Part shown: piece by piece, positions 56,633-64,000 of the stretch
Layout of the letters: each line of letters begins with the position of its first letter
How positions within the stretch are numbered: position 1 is the first letter of the stretch
Translations under genes and position numbers: made by a program
The notes under the pieces: generated by a model
The model's database searches: none
The model's input: the letters and a program-made list of their open reading frames with translations, nothing else
Told to the model about the DNA's origin: nothing
Assembly (NCBI GenBank): GCA_050084515.1
Contig: CM114274.1
Span: forward strand, 26,226,001-26,290,000
Source: Blasia pusilla
Lineage: Eukaryota > Marchantiophyta > Marchantiopsida > Blasiales
Length of the DNA stretch: 64,000 nucleotides
Direction of reading: 5' to 3'

Positions 56633-57840
56633 TCACATAAATATTTTGCCACTCTGATGAGTATCGTTCTGAGAGTCCAAGATTATGACATCCACGTCAT
56701 TACATGTGTGTAAACCTGTCATAGCCAATTCCGAATTGCTACTGCAAGTTGGCTCCATGAGCCTATCTAACATGTCATCTACTCTAGTCCTCTTTGACAT
56801 TTTGGCACTCCTATAAGTACTATGGGGAGTGTCATTTACCAAAGGCTACTCAGAATCACTTAAGGAGTGATGGATTCCATCATCCCGAACTTGGCTTACC
56901 AAAGTATCCAAGTCTAAATGAGAACATGCCTCTGCTTCGATTTCTCCCTCCATATTCATAAACTTGGCCTTCTTCACTCTATGGAAAAACTCAACCTGGT
57001 GGTGTTCATCGGATGGTTGATTTCTGACCTGCTGAGCATTCCTATGTTTTTCATGCATGCGCTCGTACCAATCCATGCGCCTCCGAAGGTGGCAATCAAT
57101 ACCATTATATTGGTCAAAGGGCTCAGGAAAATGTGCAGCAATTTGATCACCATTACCTAGAAAATGAGTGTGGTCTCTACCTTGGCCTTCAAGTTTAAAA
57201 CTGAACCCAAGTCTCTCTACAGGAGTTGAAACAAGTGTCGAAGGAGCATATCTGAGAATGGAACACCATGGGCAGCGTGTATGCACTTCTCCATCATATC
57301 TTGAACATCCTTGGTGGTGATTTCATGTGACATGGATAGTGGAGTGGATTCAGCAAGATCAGGAAAAGTGAAGTCTTCTTCAATGTCTGGATGCTGACCC
57401 AGATGTAATATTCTCATGCTCTTGCACCAAGTTGTGGAGCCCGCCAGCTTTTCTTCCAAAGTGTGTTCCCAAGTATGACAATACCTGGATTTCAGTGTGA
57501 CCACACATAAGAAGACATTTAACATGTGTTCAATTTTTTTTTGTTAAATGGTTACAAGACCTAAAATCAGTGTTAAAATGTGCGTCTTGGTTGCAAATGT
57601 ATATGCTGATATTCACTCAACCATAGTAAAGAGTATGTCATGGTTTTTTTGGCATTGTAAGAAGATAAACCTGATGCTTACAAGTGAATCCTTCATTGGC
57701 ACGTGCACATGTACAAGCTGCATCCTTGGTGTCATATTCTACCGCTTTACTTATAGTCATATTCCCACTATCACCACCAACCGTTCTGAAATCCAAAATG
57801 ATACCTTGCTTAGAGGGGAATCCAATCATGGTGGACCGAT
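56633..57840 (-). pseudogene. MULE-type transposase, C-terminal part, second copy
   Basis: Minus strand. A SWIM zinc finger, DAACTCARANEGFTCKH (57,638-57,829), is complete (CxCx(n)CxH). Then 57,217-57,525 has SMSHEITTKDVQDMMEKCI. Then 56,846-57,286 ends with GEIEAEACSHLDLDTLVSQ, matching EADACNHLDLDAIVSQ in the copy at 25.8 kb. The tail 56,633-56,842 includes KRTRVDDMLDRLME, like KRTTADVILDSLLDEE at 25.9 kb. The DDE core should lie above 57,840 but is not readable, so the copy is truncated. Confidence 0.72.
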
Positions 57841-58435
57841 CATGGTGGATTTCTGATTATTCAGGGCTCGGGGAGATCAGAAAACACTTCCTTTTGCGAT
57901 CCAATATGATCCAATACTTGCTTTCGGGGTAACGGGCCGGGAGAGAAGATGTGAGTGATAGTCACTACGTTGCAAGTAGATTATATCATGTGTACAAGGA
58001 GATGGCAGGCATACGTGTTTCATTCGGTGAAAGTTAATCATTTGGAAATGATTTATTACAATCAAAAGAATACACATAGAAACTACACGCTGGAATGTGT
58101 AACTGAAATTGGAGCAAGCAACCTCAAAGGAGCATACCTTTCACACACCAAAATGTGGTACTAGTGAAAATGTCGTCCATACAATGACATCACATTGAGG
58201 ATATTCATAAAATGAGTACAAATGACCTGCCATGAAATCGGAATGGAGCTGCCACAAAATCCGAATGGCGCTGTGCATCTATGGATGTAAATCACTACAG
58301 AGCTAAAGGAACTTCAGATTGATCATCTCTTAATCGCACTAATCATGTTCGTGTTTCCATTAGCTAAAGAAAAAAGATTAGGGCGAATCGTCGGGGCTAA
58401 TCCAATCTAAAGCGCTTCGTTTGAAAAGGGGATGG

Positions 58436-58572
58436 TGTCGTGCGCATACCTATTGCTACACAACATACATCGCTGGTCACATCTACACCACACAACACCG
58501 ATCTTCCCCACACACGGGTCGATCCACACATGTACAAAAATCAACTCATACATAGACATGGAGATCACACAA
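58436..58572 (-). repeat. Terminal repeat A' of copy 2
   Basis: 137 bp; plus strand starts TGTCGTGCGCATACC. It is nearly the same as 53,219-53,352, and its outer end is like the A repeat of copy 1 (GATGTATGTTGT...GCACGACA). It is directly followed by the G-rich tract. Confidence 0.78.
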
Positions 58573-58649
58573 CCGCCCCCCTAGTTGGGAGTTGGATCCC
58601 CCCAACTCAAGATAGAAAATATCACATCTCTCTGACATAACCTACTACC

Positions 58650-58913
58650 CTATACACATCTCAGACACATCCATCGTCCTGTGGGAACCACATCAAGAGG
58701 GAGGGTCAGACATGACATATGCCACCCTCGAGAACAACCATCACATACCAACATAGTGGTTGCACCCCTCGCAGATCCGCACAACATACACCTCAAGCCT
58801 GCAGGTACTATTGCCAAGCTCGGATCCATCGTCCCATCTACGTTCGGAAGATGACATGGTGCACAATTGCGCACATGATCCTTCCAAACCATACCATCCT
58901 GTCCCTCCAACAT
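58650..58913 (-). CDS. PHD finger of copy 2
   Basis: Open frame to a stop. KDHVRNCAPCHLPNVDG then the Cys4-His-Cys3 finger CMLC, CDGC, WHMSC, CLRC with GRWMC. About 80% of residues match the copy 1 finger and all eight zinc ligands are kept in both, so this domain is the best preserved part of the family. One frameshift lies just upstream (about 58,915) between it and the integrase tail (FHPGDYVYL). Confidence 0.85.
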   Translation of the reverse strand: MLEGQDGMVWKDHVRNCAPCHLPNVDGTMDPSLAIVPAGLRCMLCGSARGATTMLVCDGCSRGWHMSCLTLPLDVVPTGRWMCLRCV

Positions 58914-59935
58914 GTGACTCCGGTGGGTAATACCTCGCGCACACGTAGGATCGTGCGCCCTGTAGTGACATCTAGCGTTGTGGGTGCCGCCTGCTATAAA
59001 TACACGTAATCTCCAGGATGAAACCTCCTAATCCCTGGAGGATAACCTCCTCCATGAATGGTCGCGTACCTTAATGTATCTTTATGTTGGGCAATAGCTA
59101 AGTTCTCAAAGGATCTTGATCTTGATCTGGATCTGGATCATCAAGATCTAACACCTCCGCCATGTCACGTCGAATCACTGTAGGTAAACCTGGATCTCTC
59201 CCAAAGAGCAAAAAGTACGGTGAAAATCGTCAAGTATGCTTGCCGACTAAAGCGATAACCCATAGCCAACCATGGCAACTGTAGGTCCCACTCCCTCAAC
59301 TATCCCCGCTGCAAGCCATACTTGCGCAATCCTCTCTCCACCGTCTGTACCACTCTCTCCGCCAACCCATCCGCCTCAGGATGATCTCTAGACGTGGTGT
59401 GGTGATCTATCAGCGCCTGATCATACAAGGCCTGAAACTCTCCCTTAAACTCGATACCTTGGTCAGTCAACACCTCCGCCGGTGCACCAAAGTGACTAAG
59501 CATACGATCTAGAAATGCATAAGATGTTCCCTTGCTCGCCTTGTCTGGTAGTGCCACCAACTCTATCCACTTGGAAAAACGCTCCACCATGACCAACACG
59601 TACCTATGATGACGCCCCGTCAATGGCAAAGGTCCTGCAAAGTCTAAACTCCACCGATAACCTAAACCCATAATTGGCAAAGGATGTAACTACGGAGTGG
59701 GAGCATTGAAGGATGCTCGCACTCTGTCACATACCATACATCTGGCCACAAACTGCTGTACCCAAGTATGCATGCCGCGCCACCAATACTGAACGTGGTA
59801 CGCTTTTCTCCAAAATGTCCCAACTCCTCATGGGCATGTCGCACTACACGTGCTTGCTGGGAAGGATGAGGTACCACTCGTATCCTACCATCTCCCCATA
59901 CCCGCAAAATGTGAGTCCCCTCCCACCTAAACCTC
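58914..59935 (-). pseudogene. Integrase of copy 2
   Basis: Zinc-binding N-terminus RHAHEELGHFGEKRT at about 59,800. Core at 59,300-59,680: YRWSLDFAGPLP (first Asp), EVLTDQGIEFKGEF (second Asp), DGLAERVVQT (Glu), so the DDE triad is still readable. The C-terminal FHPGDYVYL block is at about 59,010 with a stop. Frame changes occur between zinc region and core. Confidence 0.88.
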
Positions 59936-59943
59936 CTAGCTCT

Positions 59944-60573
59944 CTATAGGATCCGATCCCGCTCCCTAGCACTCAGTGTGCTCGCTATGACGCCAGTGCG
60001 CAAGAACTCCACAACCTCCAGGTCGTCATGGATATCACGACCACCTGTCGCCTCCTCACTGACCTCCGGATCCAAAGACTCATCATCCAACCCCATCACT
60101 GGAGTCATCACCTGTGGCTGACCTGCCATAGTCAACCAACAAAGATAGGCAGATGCATGCCAACCAGGCACCATCTCCTCATCACTCTCTCCGTGCCATC
60201 GAGCTCTTGTGTCGTCTCTCTGGTTGGGACATGGGTTACAACTCAACCCATCCGCATCCTGATTCAGCCGACCTGGCCTATGAACCACCTCAAACTTATA
60301 CTCCTGTAGTAATAGAGCCCACCTGGCAAGCTTTCCCGTAAGCTTGTCGGACTCCATCAACCACCTCAACGGCTGATGATCAGTGATAAGTGTGAAAGGG
60401 TTGCCGAAAAAATAGCACCTAAAATGTGCCACGGCCCACATTGCAGCCAAGCACTCTCCCTTGTAGGAGCTGTACTTTGCCTCTGCAATGTTGTTCGATC
60501 GGCTCGCGTAAGCCACAACGAACTCCCTCTCCTCATCATCCCTCTGAGTAAGCACTGCTCCTAGACCCAACAT
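59944..60573 (-). pseudogene. RNase H of copy 2
   Basis: 209-residue open frame: LGLGAVLTQRDDEEREFVVAY, KYSSYKGECLAAMWA (catalytic Glu), LITDHQPLRWLM (catalytic Asp), RPGRLNQDADGLS. A stop precedes the first strand (TDWS at about 60,580). Confidence 0.9.
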
Positions 60574-60591
60574 GCTCCAATCCGTATGTAT

Positions 60592-61671
60592 CTAGAATGG
60601 GCGATCCCTAACCGGTCTCTGTAAAATGGGCGAGGACGTCAACCTATCCTTGAGCTCCTGAAATGCTTGCTCCTGATCATCTCCCCACAACCAAACCTGA
60701 TCAAGTCTCGTCAACAAGGTCAAAGACTTTGTGATTGCACTAAAACCCTTGACATACCGTCGATACAAGTTCGCCAGTCCAAGAAATGCTCGGACTCGAC
60801 TCACATCTGTAGGGCATAGAATCTACGCAATTGCCTCTACCTTCGTCTGCTAAACGCCTAACCCACTCGGGTATATGGTGTGTCCCAAGTACTCAATCTG
60901 CTCCTGAAAGAATCTGCACTTGCCTGGATGTAACTTCAGTCCATGTAATTGCAATTTCCGAAACACCTCCTCCAGGTGTCGCTCATGCTCCTCAACCGTG
61001 GAACTGAAGATAAGAATATCATCTATGTAACATTGAACAAAATCCAAGCCAGCTAGAATCCTATCTATCACTCTCTGAAACTCTGCAGGCGCCTCCTTCA
61101 ACCCAAATGGTAAGAACCGCCACTGATACAAGAAATTTCTCCCGAACCGATCTATCCCCCATAATGTTGTCTTCTCCCTATCCTCCAACTTGATAGGAAG
61201 CTGATGATAGCCAACATGCAGATCTAAAGTACTGAAGATCTTTGCATGCCCTACCGCATCAAAGACCTCCTCGGGAGTAGGCATGGCGTACCGATCTAAC
61301 CTCGTTTGTCGATTGATAGGACGGTAATCTCCACACATCCGCCTATCCGTCCAATTGCCATACATATCCTTCTTTGTCGGAACGACTGTGGCAGATGCAT
61401 ACTCCCCATGTGATAACTCCACAAGTCCTGCCTCCAACAAGTCCTGACTCGTGCTCTGAATCAAGGCTCGCTCCATATCAGAATACCTGTAGGGTCGACG
61501 AAAGATTGGCGTATCACTAGCCAACTCTATCCGTATCCCGGGACCCTTCAGCGTACCCAAGTCTCTCATACTGAAGGCAAAACAACAGACACGCCCTCTC
61601 AGAAACCTATGAACTTGCCGTCGCTCTCCTCCTATCAACTTGAGACCTATCACAGGCTCCCAAGTCTCCAT
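60592..61671 (-). pseudogene. Reverse transcriptase of copy 2
   Basis: 273-residue open frame (60,850-61,671) covering RT: YRYSDMERALI, MCGDYRPINRQT, FSTLDLHVGYHQLPI, FGLKEAPAEFQRV and catalytic YIDDILIFS, ending with LGHTIYPSG and a TAG. The connection domain continues at 60,592-60,804 (VRAFLGLANLYRRYVKGFS). The RT itself is open and keeps both catalytic boxes. Confidence 0.92.
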
Positions 61672-61679
61672 TGTGACCT

Positions 61680-61980
61680 CACTCGGAGAGGACGCAACCT
61701 CCGGGTTTGGTTGCTATGTAGCAACCCTAGCCACCTCCACAACAACCACTCCACTCAGACCTCCTACACCATGCTCCACATCCAAAAAATGAATATGTGC
61801 TACTCTAGCCGCCTTTGCACTCTCTGCTCGAACAATGTCCCAGGAAGTCCATGGGTGCCTATCTCTCCTCGTCTCGCCCCCACCCAATGCCTGTACAGAC
61901 CCTATAGGCAATGGTCCAACTCGTGGATGTGACGGCATGGATGACACTCGCATCCGTCTCTGCTTAGCCATACCTAGGCC
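61680..61980 (-). other. Linker between methyltransferase and RT
   Basis: Frame with KQRRMRVSSMPSHPR, GGGETRRDRHPW and EHGVGGLSGVVVVEVARVAT, then TAG. No domain recognised. Confidence 0.5.
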
Positions 61981-62935
61981 GACTATCCATGTGAGATAGT
62001 TGAGGTCCATCGCCTGCCCCAATACCTATCTCCGGGATGCCTCAATCATCCTTGGCACTGCCGTAGTACCGATAGTGAACCCCATGGCGCGCTTGTGCTC
62101 ATCTGCTCTAGGCTCCTCCAATGCGCCGGTCACCTCATCCCAAATGATGCCTGGCCCTCCCTGACGAAAGGCATGGGATGTTGGGAAGCTCACCAACGTA
62201 GGTAAGGCTGCCCTCAACTCCCCCACCCTATTGGCCATGGCCAACGGTGGTCTTTCATCCCATGTCACCACCTGAGATCGACGCCCTGAGCCAAATAGCA
62301 TCCACTGTGAGATGTGGTGCTCTCTGGACTCCATCGTATGCTCCACACAGTACCTGTGATAGTATCAGGTTCGTCTACTATAATCATGGACGACGGGCAC
62401 ATGATCCAACTCTCGCCGCATCTTATAACACAGCAAGTCCCAACCAGGACCTCACCTGATGCACATTCGTCATCACACGTGCACGAGTGTCTCCCAACAA
62501 CAGCACGTTCTCCAAAATGTACGTTGGAGAACATGTATGACTCTCCTGCAAGTGTCGTACTACTCAGAGTATCTCCCAAAATATCCCTGACCTCGGATCC
62601 TGCAATCCAAATCCTCGGCCACATGATGAATGATCCTGACATGACCATCCAACAATCAACAAATGAATGGTGCCAACTCTATCTAGATCCTGCGCCCCCA
62701 CCAAAGAGATGTCGGCGGGTAGTGTATGTTGATATCCCCGTACGGCAGATACCGGCAACAACTCAGGATACCTCTGGACCAATCTCCCCACGTGACGTAT
62801 TGATACTCACCGCGCGGTCTCATCTCTCTCCACATAAAGGTACTCATGCACATGTATGCCTGCCTACAATACTATAGCCAATCCGATGCTAATCCCTCCG
62901 AAGAGATCTAACACCCTAACACCCTCCTCAAGGCA
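61981..62935 (-). pseudogene. Cytosine-5 DNA methyltransferase domain (DNMT3-like) inside retroelement pol
   Basis: Motifs in linear order on the minus strand. Motif I VLDLFGGISIGLA at 62,911-62,875. Motif II-like EYLYVERD. Motif IV GWSCQDHS at 62,627-62,650: the catalytic Cys is kept (62,639-62,641) but the usual Pro before it is Ser. PRSGIFWEIL follows. Motif VI YILENV is at 62,504-62,521. The motif VIII region (ARRP..TNL, about 62,390-62,410) is broken by three stops. The C-terminal target-recognition/motif IX-X region has SFPTSHAFRQGGPGIIWD, ADEHKRAMGF and VLGQAMDLNYLTW. Linear order excludes DRM-type permutation and fits DNMT3-type enzymes. Stops at 62,864, 62,807, 62,564, 62,423 and the motif VIII cluster, plus a frameshift near 62,300, inactivate it. 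Confidence 0.85.
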
Positions 62936-63832
62936 CTGCCACACAACGGGTGTGGTATCCAGTGGGGTCAACGTCTCCACTCCAAGAGCCCATGGCTCGG
63001 GATAAAAGCATGACTCCACGCCTGCCCTCATGAGGTCGTCAGAACTCCTCTGTAGCTCTCGAGTCGTACCCCACAATGGTGAAGAGGTCTCGCCAACATG
63101 GGAAGAGACACCCGCCATGGCCTGTCTCTCCATGGGACTATCCGCTACCGGGACATCCTCCGCATGTCCGTTCCCCTCCAACAACTCTCCTGGCCTCCTA
63201 ACACTACTTGTGAAAGCCGCCAACGTGGTCACAGACTCGCCTCGTGATCGACCACCTCGTCCCGCAAACTGCACGTGGAACTGACTCATCCGGCCGTCAC
63301 CTGACCGCCACCCTGGCCGATAAGCAACGGTCTCCTCCCATAAGTGAAGGATGAATCCTAGGGGATATAACAATGTACTCCCCACCAACACATCGTACGA
63401 CTCAACTGGTGTCGTAATCGCACGTGTGCGCACCATAGCACTATCCGTCTCATGCTCTGGCTCAACTCTCACAACTATCTCCTGTCGAGTCATATATTGC
63501 GTGGGTGACACGCCCCCAATCGAGGTTTGTATCTGGAAGGGACAAGGCTCAATATCGGCCTTCCGTAGCCCCAACGCTAAACACGCCGCCTTCCCTAACA
63601 TCAAGGGTTGCGGTCCCGAATCAAGTAGGACGCGCTGCGGGTGGTAAACTGTCCCCGTCGGACTAACCAAGCCAAATACTCCAGCTCGGTTATCCAATAA
63701 CACTACTCCAGGTGTCACCACTGCTCGCTCTATGGCCGGTCGAGCTGGCATATCTACCAACTTCACCGTCGCCGCATGCCATGACTCTGTGGGGAATATC
63801 CCGAGCACCGGCTCTGAGGGCAAGTCCACCAC
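62936..63832 (-). pseudogene. Aspartic protease region of copy 2
   Basis: Open frame continuous with the methyltransferase motif I (322 residues in all). The catalytic block QRVLLDSGPQPLML is at about 63,610-63,640 and is followed by ALGL, as in retroviral-type proteases. Flap and C-terminal strands (YDVLVGSTLLYPLGF) are near 63,370. About 130 residues of low-complexity linker then lead into LDLFGG. The fusion in one frame shows that the methyltransferase was part of the polyprotein. Confidence 0.82.
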
Positions 63833-64000
63833 CTCCTCAACTACCTCTCAACAAGAAGCTGTCATCTCTCCACGGTCACACAACGTGGCGGCCAGCCGAA
63901 ACACCTCAGCTGGTCCAACTCCCAATGTCGCTAACTCTATGGCTGAAAATAGTGGAGTCTGACTCACTCTGGTGGCCACCTCCAACACTATGGTCGACAC
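63833..64000 (-). pseudogene. Gag-protease junction of copy 2
   Basis: PLFSAIELATLGVGPAEVF and AATLCDRGEMTAS, then a stop before EVVEEVVDLP. It matches 35,109-35,266 in copy 1. It continues beyond the window edge. Confidence 0.7.

Larger units (their letters stand above)
58436..64000 (-). mobile_element. PHD/DNMT retroelement, copy 2 (5' end outside window)
   Basis: Minus strand. Order from the window edge: protease region, C5 DNA methyltransferase domain, RT, RNase H, integrase, PHD finger, G-rich tract, terminal repeat A' ending GCACGACA at 58,436. Ty3-type pol (integrase after RNase H). There is no repeat B' at this end. Gag and the other terminus lie beyond 64,000. Stops and shifts occur in the protease end, DNMT, RT, RNase H and integrase-PHD linker. 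Confidence 0.85.

Noticed and set aside
58436-58572. Interpretation as an independent solo LTR
   Set aside because: It is contiguous with the conserved G-rich tract and PHD finger of copy 2 and lacks the B' part, so it is the 3' terminus of copy 2.
61714-62877. Plus-strand frames such as 62,314-62,877 (187 residues)
   Set aside because: Antisense to the methyltransferase domain, whose motifs are clear on the minus strand.
1-64000. CRISPR arrays, bacterial operons or ribosome-binding sites
   Set aside because: Introns, plant gene families and LTR elements show nuclear eukaryotic DNA; no regularly spaced repeats of CRISPR type were seen.
1-64000. tRNA or rRNA genes
   Set aside because: No cloverleaf with A and B boxes or rRNA block was noticed; the tRNA-like strings at 10,972, 17,055 and 41,562 are primer-binding sites beside LTRs. 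A tRNAscan run would settle it.

Overview
The window reads as nuclear DNA of a streptophyte plant. A multi-exon STRUBBELIG-type receptor kinase with clean GT-AG introns lies at 0.2-3.3 kb, and fragments of a subtilase, a PPR protein and an LRR-like protein follow further on. A TTTAGGG-type (plant telomere-like) motif also occurs. The rest is dense, nested and mostly decayed transposons. The species cannot be named from sequence alone; the DNMT3-type and PHD-bearing retroelements described below hint at a non-flowering lineage (charophyte, bryophyte, lycophyte or fern).

Layout. 0.2-3.3 kb: 3' part of an SRF receptor-like (pseudo)kinase gene, + strand. 5.6-11.3 kb: decayed Ty1/copia element, - strand, split by a 674-bp hAT-like non-autonomous element with a perfect 8-bp target duplication. 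12.1-14.8 kb: broken LRR-like host gene, - strand. 15.4-26.1 kb: MULE-type transposase gene, + strand, split by a complete Ty3 chromovirus (16,042-23,363, TSD GCCCT). 27.6-30.9 kb: zinc-finger gene of unknown function, - strand, split by a solo LTR of the same chromovirus family (29,829-30,860, TSD TACAC). 31.5-43.5 kb: internally deleted copy of a PHD-finger retroelement (gag and PHD tail only) with a second chromovirus nested in it (35,267-42,487, - strand). 43.5-58 kb: fragments (unknown gene family, subtilase, copia RNase H, PPR, solo LTRs, second MULE) and simple repeats. 58.4-64.0 kb: second, longer copy of the PHD element on the - strand, running off the window.

The most interesting system is the element at 58,436-64,000. 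Reading along the - strand it carries an aspartic protease, then a cytosine-5 DNA methyltransferase domain with DNMT3-like linear motif order (I, IV, VI, VIII, IX/X), then Ty3-type reverse transcriptase, RNase H and integrase, then a PHD finger. It thus combines a writer of DNA methylation with a candidate histone-tail reader in one retrotransposon. The methyltransferase is now broken by stops and a frameshift, many consistent with C-to-T/G-to-A decay. The shorter copy at 31.5-43.5 kb keeps the gag end and the PHD finger. Its terminal repeats are arranged B-internal-A-B-A, which resembles split direct repeats rather than simple LTRs, although the pol encodes a DDE integrase and the insertions have 4-bp target duplications.

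Neighbouring chromoviruses carry a chromodomain instead, so two retroelement lineages here use different chromatin-reader tails.
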